Source of the DNA: SHZI01 sp964384525
Lineage (GTDB): Bacteria; Pseudomonadota; Gammaproteobacteria; Steroidobacterales; GCA-2729495
NCBI GenBank assembly: GCA_964384525.1
Contig: CAYLKO010000053.1
Span: 1-19,844, forward strand
Reading direction: 5' to 3'
DNA length: 19,844 nucleotides
Position numbers and translations under genes: made by a program. This document shows positions 13,795-19,844 of the stretch, piece by piece. The notes beneath the pieces were generated by a model. The model made no database searches, was not told the DNA's origin, and was given only the letters and a program-made list of their open reading frames with translations. Numbering within the stretch: position 1 is the stretch's first letter; the number at the start of each line of letters is the position of its first letter.

Positions 13795-14571
13795 ATGATT
13801 CAGATCAGCTCCAGTGACAACCCCCGCTTCCGGGAATTGCTAGGCCTTGCCGAGTCCACGCGGGATCGACGCCGAGCCGGGCTGGCATTGCTCGACGGCG
13901 TGCACCTGGTTGCCAGCCATGTCGCGCGCGGTGGCTTGCCGCTGACGCTCGTCGTCAGCGAGAGCGGCCGGCATCGACCGGAAATCCTGCAGCTGCTGGC
14001 CCGATTGCCGGCGGTGCCTGCCCTTGAACTGACTGATGGCTTGTTCCGTCGCCTGTCGCCGGTTCAGACACCCACCGGCATCCTGGCCATGATCACCATT
14101 CCACAGCCCGGACCACCATCAGGGAATTCCGACAGCTGCGTGCTGCTCGAGGACGTGCAGGATCCCGGCAACCTGGGCTCCATATTGCGTTCAAGTGCCG
14201 CGGCCGGCATCCGCCGGATCCATCTGTCGCCGCAGTGTGCCGACCTGTGGTCGCCTAAGGTGCTGCGCGCCGGAATGGGCGCCCATTTCCACCTGGAGTG
14301 CTTCACCGGCGTGGATCTCGGGGAGTTTGCGGCAGCCTTTCCGGGGCGGCTGGTGGCCACGCATCCGGGGGCCTCGCAGACGCTGTTCGAGGCCGATCTC
14401 ACCGGGCAGATCGGGCTGATCTTTGGCAATGAGGGGGCTGGCGTGTCGGCGGCACTGCTGGACCATGCAGCCGAGGTGGTTGCCATTCCGATGCCCGGCG
14501 GCACGGAGTCCCTGAATATCGCGGCGGCGGCTGCCATCTGCCTGTTCGAGCGCGTCCGTCAGTTAGGATAA
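13795..14571 (+). CDS. TrmH/SpoU-family RNA 2'-O-methyltransferase
   Basis: The 258-aa SPOUT methyltransferase probably modifies a ribose 2'-OH of rRNA or tRNA using SAM. The N-terminal part (residues 1-100) is a substrate-binding domain typical of RlmB/TsnR-like enzymes, starting IQISSSDNPRFRELLGL. The catalytic SpoU domain follows with all three motifs: LLEDVQDPGNLGSILRSSAA (from 117, Asn126 and Arg132), GLIFGNEGAGVS, and IPMPGGTESLNIAAAAAI near the end. These form the trefoil knot SAM site. The target nucleotide cannot be told from sequence. The stop lies 6 bp before ubiE, so it is the first gene of that run. Confidence 0.92.
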   Translation: MIQISSSDNPRFRELLGLAESTRDRRRAGLALLDGVHLVASHVARGGLPLTLVVSESGRHRPEILQLLARLPAVPALELTDGLFRRLSPVQTPTGILAMITIPQPGPPSGNSDSCVLLEDVQDPGNLGSILRSSAAAGIRRIHLSPQCADLWSPKVLRAGMGAHFHLECFTGVDLGEFAAAFPGRLVATHPGASQTLFEADLTGQIGLIFGNEGAGVSAALLDHAAEVVAIPMPGGTESLNIAAAAAICLFERVRQLG

Positions 14572-14577
14572 CTGCCC

Positions 14578-15318
14578 ATGGAACAGACCCACTTTGGTTT
14601 CGAGACCATCCCGACTGCCGACAAGGCGGGCCGGGTGCGCGCAGTCTTTGATTCGGTGGCGCAGAACTACGACCTGATGAATGACCTCATGTCGGGCGGC
14701 CTGCACCGGTTGTGGAAACGGATGGCGCTCGGTCGCACGGGCTTGAGGCCCGGTGATCAGGCCCTCGACGTGGCCGGTGGCACGGGTGACCTGTCAATCG
14801 GCATGGCGCGCCAGGTGGGCAACACCGGGCTCGTGTGTCACACCGACATCAACGGCGAGATGCTGGAGGTTGGTCGGCGGCGGCTGGTGGATGCGGGCGT
14901 TTTTGCCAACACGGCCAGCCTGCAAGCCAATGCCGAGCAGCTGCCGTTTGCCGATCACAGCTTCCATTGCGTCATGATCGGTTTCGGCTTGCGGAATTGC
15001 ACGGACAAGCCGGCCGCCCTCAGGGAAATGGCGCGGGTGCTGAAGCCTGGTGGCCGGCTGCTGGTGCTCGAGTTTTCCCGCCCTGCCGTCAAGTTCCTCG
15101 AGCCGCTTTACGAGACCTATTCATTCCGCGTGCTGCCCTGGCTCGGCGAGCACGTGGCGGGGGACGCCGCCAGCTACCGGTATCTGGCGGAATCGATCCG
15201 CATGCACCCGGACCAGGAAAGCCTGCGCACCCTGATGACAGACGCCGGCCTCGAGGATGTCAACTTTCACAACCTGAGCGGCGGCATCGTGGCCCTGCAT
15301 CAGGGTTTTCGCTACTGA
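14578..15318 (+). CDS. ubiE: Ubiquinone/menaquinone C-methyltransferase UbiE
   Basis: The 246-aa class I SAM-dependent methyltransferase catalyses the C-methylation step in ubiquinone (2-polyprenyl-6-methoxy-benzoquinol) and menaquinone synthesis. Family signatures are present: FDSVAQNYDLMNDLMSGGLH (24-43), SAM motif I LDVAGGTGDL (63-72), acidic HTDINGEML loop, MIGFGLRNCTDKPAALREM, RVLKPGGRLLVLEFSRP, and the C-terminal LSGGIVALHQGFRY. Length is close to the E. coli enzyme (251 aa). It is 7 bp upstream of ubiJ in the conserved gammaproteobacterial ubiE-ubiJ-ubiB order, which confirms the ubiquinone role. Confidence 0.97.
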   Translation: MEQTHFGFETIPTADKAGRVRAVFDSVAQNYDLMNDLMSGGLHRLWKRMALGRTGLRPGDQALDVAGGTGDLSIGMARQVGNTGLVCHTDINGEMLEVGRRRLVDAGVFANTASLQANAEQLPFADHSFHCVMIGFGLRNCTDKPAALREMARVLKPGGRLLVLEFSRPAVKFLEPLYETYSFRVLPWLGEHVAGDAASYRYLAESIRMHPDQESLRTLMTDAGLEDVNFHNLSGGIVALHQGFRY

Positions 15319-15325
15319 GCACCGC

Positions 15326-15958
15326 ATGACCATGACCTCGCTTTCCGCATTGGCATTGAAACCGCTGGAACACCTGCTCAACCGGGGCATCGGCCTGTCG
15401 TCCACCGCCAGCGCCATGGCTGTGGCGCTGGAAGGCAAATCGCTCGATGTGCAGCTGGATGGCACGCCGCTGGCGCTGCAACTGCTCGCCCGCAACGGCC
15501 GGCTCCAGGTCATACCTACAAAGGCGGAGTCCGGTACCGGGGATGGTAGTTATGCGGGGGTGGCGGGGTCGCCGCTGGCGATGCTGCGGCTGCTGGGAGG
15601 CGATCCCCAGGCCTTGATTCGCGACGGCGAGATCCGCATGACCGGTGACACCGATGTCGCCAACCAGTTCCGCGATCTGCTGCACATGGCCCGGCCGGAT
15701 CTGGAAGAGGAGCTGTCGAAGCTCATCGGCGATCCGCTGGCCCATCGCGTCGGCGTCGTGGGTCGCGAGTTCGTCGACTTCAGCCGGCGCACCGTGGACT
15801 CCGTGTCGCGCAGCGTCGGCGAATACTTCACCGAAGAGCGCCGCACGCTGCCCACGCGGTTTGAAACCCAGGAGTTCTACCGCGACGTCGATACCCTGGT
15901 GAATGACGTGGAACGCGCGGCGGCCCGGCTTGTGCGGCTTCGGGATCGTTCGACTTGA
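15326..15958 (+). CDS. ubiJ: Ubiquinone biosynthesis accessory factor UbiJ (SCP2 domain)
   Basis: The 210-aa protein binds lipid ubiquinone intermediates and, with UbiK, helps assemble the cytosolic Ubi complex. Sequence features are an N-terminal SCP2-like lipid-binding domain (residues about 1-125: LKPLEHLLNRGIGLS, LEGKSLDVQLDGTPLALQLL, LIRDGEIRMTGDTDVANQFR) and a C-terminal helical/coiled-coil part (VSRSVGEYFTEERRTLP, YRDVDTLVNDVERAAARLVR) typical of UbiJ. The start is ATG 15326; a second ATG follows two codons later. The stop TGA overlaps the TTG start of ubiB. The length matches family members (about 200 aa). Confidence 0.92.
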   Translation: MTMTSLSALALKPLEHLLNRGIGLSSTASAMAVALEGKSLDVQLDGTPLALQLLARNGRLQVIPTKAESGTGDGSYAGVAGSPLAMLRLLGGDPQALIRDGEIRMTGDTDVANQFRDLLHMARPDLEEELSKLIGDPLAHRVGVVGREFVDFSRRTVDSVSRSVGEYFTEERRTLPTRFETQEFYRDVDTLVNDVERAAARLVRLRDRST

Positions 15959-17586
15959 ACCGGCTCCGGCTTTTACTGCGCCTGCTGTCGATCCGGCGGG
16001 TGCTGATCCGCCATGGCATCGATCAACTGTTGCGCGGCTCGCACATCCTGGGTCCGGCCCGGCTGCTGTTTCGCGCCCGACGACCCTCCCTGAGCGATGC
16101 CGACCGCGGCGTCCGGATCCGGCAGGCGCTGGAAGATCTGGGACCGATCTTCGTCAAGTTCGGCCAATCGCTGTCCACCCGCCAGGACCTGCTGCCACCG
16201 GACATCGGCGTGGAACTGAGCCGGCTGCAGGACCAGGTTCCGCCGTTTCCCGCCGAGGTGGCACTGGCCGAGATCGAGCGGCATTTCGGCCGCAGCGCCG
16301 ACCAGCTATTTGCCAGCTTCGAACGGGACGCTCTCGCCGCTGCATCGATTGCCCAGGTGCACGCCGCCCGACTGCATACCGGCGAAGACGTGGTCGTGAA
16401 GCTCCTGCGGCCCCGGGTGCGGGAGCTGATCGAGCAGGATCTCGAAGTGCTGTATGCCGTGGCGCGCCTGGCGGAACGCTGGTGGACCGAAGCCCGGCGC
16501 CTCCGCCCGGTCGATGTGGTGGCGGAATACGAGAAGACCATCCTCAACGAGCTGGACCTGCTGCGGGAAGCGGCCAATGCCACCCAGCTCCGCCGCAACT
16601 GGCAGGGCTCACCGCTGATCTACGTCCCCGAGGTGTACTTCGACTACTGTCGCCCCGGCGTGCTCGTGATGGAGCGGATCCACGGCATACAGGTTGACGA
16701 CATGCCGGCATTGCGCGCCGCGGGCGTCAACATTCCGCGGCTGGCGAACAACGGCGTGGAGATTTTTTTCACCCAGGTCTTTCGCGACAACTTCTTCCAC
16801 GCCGACATGCACCCCGGCAACATCTTCGTGGACGCCACCAATCCCGCCTTTCCGCGCTACGCCGCCGTCGACTTCGGCATCGTGGGCAGCCTGGAGGAAC
16901 GGGATCGGCGCTATCTGGCCGAAAACTTCCTGGCGTTCTTCGACCGGGACTACTACCGGGTGGCACGGCTCCATGTGGATTCCGGCTGGGTGCCGGTCGG
17001 CACGCGGGTCAGCGAACTGGAATCCGCGGTGCGCACGGTGTGCGAACCGATCTTCAGCAAGCCGCTGAAGGAAATCTCCTTTGGCCAGGTGTTGTTGCAG
17101 CTCATCTCGGTGGCCCGGCAGTTCAACATGGAGGTGCAGCCCCAGCTCATCCTCCTGCAGAAGACGCTGGTGCAGATCGAGGGCCTCGGACGGGTGCTGT
17201 ATCCGGAGCTGGATATCTGGCAGACGGGCAAGCCGGTGCTCAAGGCCTGGATGATCGAACAGACCGGCCCGCGCGCCACCCTGCGACGCTTCCGGCGCGA
17301 GTGGCCGGATGTCCGCTATGCACTGGAGAAGCTGCCGCTGGTGGCCCGGAAGCTGGTCGACAGCACGCTCGAAGATGACCGGCCGGCCGCTGCCGCCCTG
17401 CTGGCGGCGGAACAGCGGGCCCGACGTGCCGAAGCCCGGGCGCGACATCGCGCCACCGCGGGCGGCGCGATGCTGGTAGCCTCCGCCATCTGGCTGGGAC
17501 TGGACACCCCGCCCAACTGGGTGGGTTGGCTGGTCGGTGCGGCTGGCTTGCTAACTCTTTGGTTAGCAAGGCCTAATTATCGTTAG
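15955..17586 (+). CDS. ubiB: Ubiquinone biosynthesis atypical kinase UbiB
   Basis: The 543-aa member of the ABC1/ADCK/UbiB family is a membrane-anchored atypical kinase-like ATPase needed for ubiquinone synthesis. The start is TTG 15955, overlapping the ubiJ stop (TTGA); the product then begins at the usual family N-terminus. Motifs: KxGQ as FVKFGQSL (Lys68-Gln71), Ala-rich loop AAASIAQVHAARL (128-140), VVVKLLRP with Lys149, catalytic FHADMHPGNIF (Asp284), and AVDFGIVG (Asp306). Two hydrophobic helices at the C-terminus (GGAMLVASAIWLGL and NWVGWLVGAAGLLTLWLA) anchor it. It is the last gene of the ubi run. A hairpin lies inside its final codons. Confidence 0.96.
   Translation: MNRLRLLLRLLSIRRVLIRHGIDQLLRGSHILGPARLLFRARRPSLSDADRGVRIRQALEDLGPIFVKFGQSLSTRQDLLPPDIGVELSRLQDQVPPFPAEVALAEIERHFGRSADQLFASFERDALAAASIAQVHAARLHTGEDVVVKLLRPRVRELIEQDLEVLYAVARLAERWWTEARRLRPVDVVAEYEKTILNELDLLREAANATQLRRNWQGSPLIYVPEVYFDYCRPGVLVMERIHGIQVDDMPALRAAGVNIPRLANNGVEIFFTQVFRDNFFHADMHPGNIFVDATNPAFPRYAAVDFGIVGSLEERDRRYLAENFLAFFDRDYYRVARLHVDSGWVPVGTRVSELESAVRTVCEPIFSKPLKEISFGQVLLQLISVARQFNMEVQPQLILLQKTLVQIEGLGRVLYPELDIWQTGKPVLKAWMIEQTGPRATLRRFRREWPDVRYALEKLPLVARKLVDSTLEDDRPAAAALLAAEQRARRAEARARHRATAGGAMLVASAIWLGLDTPPNWVGWLVGAAGLLTLWLARPNYR
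17547..17570 (+). terminator. Hairpin inside the last codons of ubiB
   Basis: CTTGCTAAC (17547-17555) and GTTAGCAAG (17562-17570) form a perfect 9-bp stem with a 6-nt loop, overlapping the codons for the final membrane helix. It could serve as the operon's transcription end, but only an AT-rich stretch without a true T-run follows. TAACTCTTTGGTTA is also unlike the GC-rich coding sequence around it, so the end of ubiB may have been altered locally. Confidence 0.4.
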
Positions 17587-17625
17587 TGTCTATACAGTGT
17601 TGAGTTTATGGCCAGGGAGGCCGAT

Positions 17626-18252
17626 ATGTACATGACTGCAGCAAGGACCGTACCGACGACCACGTTGTGCAATGCGCTTCGCGGTGTACTTCTGGCAGCA
17701 GTGGCGGCGGCGCTGGCCGGCTGCGCCACCGGAGGCCCCACCCACGAATCCCAGACGGCACCCGATGCCGATCTGGGTCAGTACCAGACCTTCGCCGTAC
17801 AAGGCGCTTCGGGCGGCACTGCCGATCAGCCCCTGCGTCTGCTCGACGCCAACATCCGCAATGCCATCAGCCACGAAATGCAGCAGCGCGGATATACCGA
17901 GACCAAGGACAAACCACAGTTGCTGGTGACCTGGGACAACTCCTCCCGGGACAAGGTCAAGTCAAATCCCTTCCGCATCGGCATCGGCCTCGGCAGCTTT
18001 GGCAGCAATGTCGGCGGGTCGGTGAATGTCGGCAGCCCCAGCGTACAGAGCTACAAGGAAGGCCTGCTGGTGATTCATGTGCTGGACGCCGCGGCAAACC
18101 GTGAACTGTGGTTCGGTTCCATTGCCAGCAAGGTCGATCGCTCGAGTCTCGACGCCGAGGCTGTCGGGCGCGTCGTGGCGCAAGCGATGGAAGGGTTCCC
18201 GGCGCGAGCGGCGACGCCGACTCCTGCATCGGCTCCTGCACCGGCGCAATAG
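17626..18252 (+). CDS. DUF4136 domain lipoprotein
   Basis: I chose ATG 17626 (MYMTAARTVPTTTLCNALRG) because GGGAGG ends 5 nt upstream; an ATG at 17608 is in frame but lacks a site. The 208-aa product has a lipoprotein signal ending AAALAGC. The mature protein follows the DUF4136 pattern: DLGQYQTFAVQ, LRLLDANIRNAISHEMQQRG, QLLVTWDNSSRDKV, a Gly-rich RIGIGLGSFGSNVGG, EGLLVIHVLDAAANRELWFG, and a C-terminal VGRVVAQAMEGFP followed by an Ala/Pro tail. Such lipoproteins are envelope proteins of unknown function. It is convergent with trpA, and the unterminated trpA frame runs antisense through its second half. Confidence 0.85.
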   Translation: MYMTAARTVPTTTLCNALRGVLLAAVAAALAGCATGGPTHESQTAPDADLGQYQTFAVQGASGGTADQPLRLLDANIRNAISHEMQQRGYTETKDKPQLLVTWDNSSRDKVKSNPFRIGIGLGSFGSNVGGSVNVGSPSVQSYKEGLLVIHVLDAAANRELWFGSIASKVDRSSLDAEAVGRVVAQAMEGFPARAATPTPASAPAPAQ

Positions 18253-19177
18253 CTGGCAAAGCAGCAGAGCAGCAGCGCCCGGGAACTCCTTGGCGAGCCC
18301 TCGCGCGAGTACACGGTGTCAGCCGCCCGCTAGCCATTGCGGCCTGTGCGGGGGGGCCCGGGGGCAAGCCAAGGCAATAGGGGGGGAGGCACCACAATCG
18401 TAGCGACTGCAGGAAGGCGACCGGATCGGCGCCGGCCTCGAGCTGTTCCACCAGCGCCGAGCCGACAATCACGCCGTCGGTGTGGGGCGCAAGCTTCTCG
18501 ATCTGCTCGGCGCGCCGCACGCCGAAGCCGGCGCAGACCGGCAGCGTGGTGAGCGAACGGACGCGATCGAGATAGCTGGTGACTTCGGCAGGCAGCTCCC
18601 GGGCACCACCGGTGATGCCTGTCACGGTCACGGCATAGATGAAACCGCGGCTGGCCTGGCACAGCCTTTCGAGGCGTGCCGGCGGCGTGGCGGGCGTGAC
18701 CAGTTGAATCAGGGCGAGACCGCGGGCATCCAGGGCTGCCACGAAATCCGCGCTTTCCTCGATCGGCAGGTCGGGGACGATGAAGCCACAGACGCCGGCG
18801 GCCAGCGATGCCTCCGCCAACTCGCGGTAACCAAAATTCAACAGCGGGTTGAGATAACTCATCAACACGATGGGCGCCGCGTAGGGCCCGTTGGCAGCAA
18901 GCTCCGCCAGAATCCAGCGCAGACTCACGCCCGCGGCGATGGCCGCATGGCTGGCCCGCTGGATCGTCACGCCATCGGCCATCGGATCGCTGAACGGCAC
19001 GCCGATCTCGACCACGTCAACTTCCGCCGCGATGACTTTCAGGGTGGCGATGAAGCGATCCCTGGCTGGATAGCCTGCCGTCATGTACGGCACGAGTGCG
19101 GTACGACCGGCAGCGGTCGTGCGGCGAATGGCCGCCGTGATGCGCTCGTGCGGGAGTTCCGGCTTATGCGTGGTCAT
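17957..19177 (-). CDS. trpA: Tryptophan synthase alpha chain, frame lacking its normal stop
   Basis: TrpA cleaves indole-3-glycerol phosphate to indole and glyceraldehyde 3-phosphate, and channels indole to TrpB in the cytoplasm. Residues 1-260 (19177 to 18398) are a complete TIM barrel: TALVPYMTAGYP, VVEIGVPFSDPMADG with catalytic Glu57 and Asp68 (spaced as Glu49/Asp60 of E. coli), MSYLNPLLNFGY, GFIVPDLPIEES, YAVTVTGITGG, VCAGFGVRRAEQI and DGVIVGSALVEQLEAG. The protein should end within about ten residues of QSLR. Instead the frame stays open for 146 more codons, Pro/Arg/Cys-rich and antisense to the DUF4136 gene. The true end is probably near 18370-18398, obscured by a frameshift in the G/C runs around 18352-18386 or by loss of the stop. 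Its ATG overlaps the trpB stop. Confidence 0.9.
   Translation of the reverse strand: MTTHKPELPHERITAAIRRTTAAGRTALVPYMTAGYPARDRFIATLKVIAAEVDVVEIGVPFSDPMADGVTIQRASHAAIAAGVSLRWILAELAANGPYAAPIVLMSYLNPLLNFGYRELAEASLAAGVCGFIVPDLPIEESADFVAALDARGLALIQLVTPATPPARLERLCQASRGFIYAVTVTGITGGARELPAEVTSYLDRVRSLTTLPVCAGFGVRRAEQIEKLAPHTDGVIVGSALVEQLEAGADPVAFLQSLRLWCLPPYCLGLPPGPPAQAAMASGRLTPCTRARARQGVPGRCCSAALPAIAPVQEPMQESASPLAPGTLPSLAPRRARQPRRRDSSDRPCWQWNRTTVHGLPRRPAHESPAGLPCSSVRWGCRHSPTRRHCCQSCRGRCRCGRDLT
18253..18397. other. Intergenic sequence between convergent DUF4136 and trpA genes
   Basis: These 145 bp lie between the DUF4136 stop and the end of TrpA homology. They contain long homopolymer runs, including 7 G at 18351-18357, 5 G at 18360-18364 and 7 G at 18380-18386, which are common places for sequencing or replication slippage. 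No terminator hairpin with a T-run is visible on either strand, which is unusual for convergent operon ends. Confidence 0.5.
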
Positions 19178-19844
19178 CGTGCTGCCTCATCGAGGATTTT
19201 CTTTGCGCCATCGAAAACCTGCGACAGCGTCGGCATGTCCTTGTCGCCGCGGCCGGACAGGCCGATGAGGATCTTCGGCGTCGGCCGCCGACTGTCGTGA
19301 CTACCGGCATGGTGCCGGGCCCAGCGTCGGGCGCCGGCCAGTGCATGCGCGGATTCGATCGCCGGCAGGATACCCTCCGCCCGACAGCACTCGCGGAGCG
19401 CATCCAGCGCTTCGTCGTCCGTGACGCTTTCATAACTGACGCGGCCGATGGCGCGCAACAGGGCGTGTTCCGGACCGACGCCGGGGTAGTCGAGGCCGGC
19501 GGAGATCGAGTGGGTTTCCTGCACCTGGCCGTCTTCGTCCTGCAGGAGCAGCGAGTAGCTGCCGTGGAGCACGCCCTTCACACCATAACTCAACGTGGAG
19601 GCGTGCTGACCGGGCTCGATGCCACGACCGCCCGGCTCGGCTCCCGAAAGCTTCACCGAGCGATCATCGACAAACGGATAAAACATTCCCGCTGAATTCG
19701 ACCCGCCACCGACGCAGGCCACCACTTCATCCGGCAAGCGGCCGATCTGATCGAGCGACTGCTGCCGCGCTTCGCGACCGATCACGGCCTGGAAATCACG
19801 GACCATCATCGGAAAGGGGTGCGGCCCGACGACTGAGCCAATGA
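19174..19844 (-). CDS. trpB: Tryptophan synthase beta chain, C-terminal half (5' part outside window)
   Basis: The open frame enters from the right edge. The first complete codons read IGSVVGPHPFP-MMVRDFQAVIG, internal to TrpB, so the true start and the PLP-binding Lys lie beyond 19844. Visible signatures include the phosphate-binding loop CVGGGSNSAGMFY, the monovalent-cation and COMM-domain-side region SISAGLDYPGVGPEHA, LRAIGRVSYESVTDDEALDA, GILPAIESAHALA, and the C-terminal ILIGLSGRGDKDMPT. TrpB condenses indole with L-serine to tryptophan. The TGA at 19174-19176 overlaps the trpA ATG (ATGA), giving translational coupling. Confidence 0.96.
   Translation of the reverse strand, partial: IGSVVGPHPFPMMVRDFQAVIGREARQQSLDQIGRLPDEVVACVGGGSNSAGMFYPFVDDRSVKLSGAEPGGRGIEPGQHASTLSYGVKGVLHGSYSLLLQDEDGQVQETHSISAGLDYPGVGPEHALLRAIGRVSYESVTDDEALDALRECCRAEGILPAIESAHALAGARRWARHHAGSHDSRRPTPKILIGLSGRGDKDMPTLSQVFDGAKKILDEAAR

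Noticed and set aside
15903..16697. A 264-codon plus-strand frame inside ubiJ/ubiB
   Set aside because: It is out of frame with UbiB, whose kinase-like motifs are intact; Pro/Arg/Ala-rich noise.
18482..19300. A 272-codon plus-strand frame opposite trpA/trpB
   Set aside because: TrpA and TrpB motifs fix the coding strand; this frame has no domain and a composition typical of antisense shadows.
1..19844. CRISPR arrays, tRNA or rRNA genes, complete insertion sequences
   Set aside because: No regularly spaced direct repeats, no tRNA-like cloverleaf sequence with a TTCGA loop, and no transposase or integrase ORF were noticed on reading both strands by eye.

Overview
The window looks like chromosomal DNA of a high-GC gammaproteobacterium, perhaps Xanthomonadales, Nevskiales or a relative. 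The evidence is the gene set and its linkage: xerC-hslV-hslU, a ubiE-ubiJ-ubiB cluster (UbiJ is a gammaproteobacterial ubiquinone factor), a trpB-trpA pair and an HAE1-type RND pump. The taxon is inferred from gene content only.

Layout. Positions 1-2511 (+): the last 28 codons of xerC with the catalytic Tyr, a secreted protein with a four-fold Cys-pair repeat, then the protease genes hslV and hslU joined by an ATGA overlap. Positions 2557-5531 (mostly -): accessory genes and wreckage. They comprise a DUF2442 protein, a GNAT acetyltransferase, an unrecognised 148-aa protein, a perfect 43-bp palindrome, an internal fragment of a YgjP/DUF45 metallopeptidase and a frameshifted YhcG/DUF1016 nuclease. 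The last two families often sit beside type I restriction-modification genes, so this is probably the remnant of a defence locus.

Positions 5568-9373 (all likely genes on -): AT-richer DNA packed with small orphan ORFs. Three of them (143, 102 and 109 aa) are each followed within 5-10 nt by an attC-like structured element in the same orientation. This is the layout of integron gene cassettes, but no integrase is in the window. Further right are possible degenerate cassettes, a two-copy structured repeat near 7.0 and 9.35 kb, a split small membrane protein, and conserved-looking proteins of unknown function.

Positions 9411-13643 (-): a lipoprotein adaptor and inner-membrane RND transporter forming an efflux operon, without an outer-membrane channel gene. 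Positions 13795-17586 (+): a SpoU-type RNA methyltransferase followed tightly by ubiE, ubiJ and ubiB, the late ubiquinone pathway. Positions 17626-18252 (+): a DUF4136 lipoprotein. Positions 17957-19844 (-): trpB (5' part outside the window) and trpA, joined by an ATGA overlap. The trpA frame has no stop at its normal end and stays open across the antisense of the DUF4136 gene.

The most interesting parts are the cassette-like array at 5.5-6.9 kb, the perfect palindrome, the decayed defence locus and the Cys-repeat exported protein. I found no convincing new multi-gene system beyond these.
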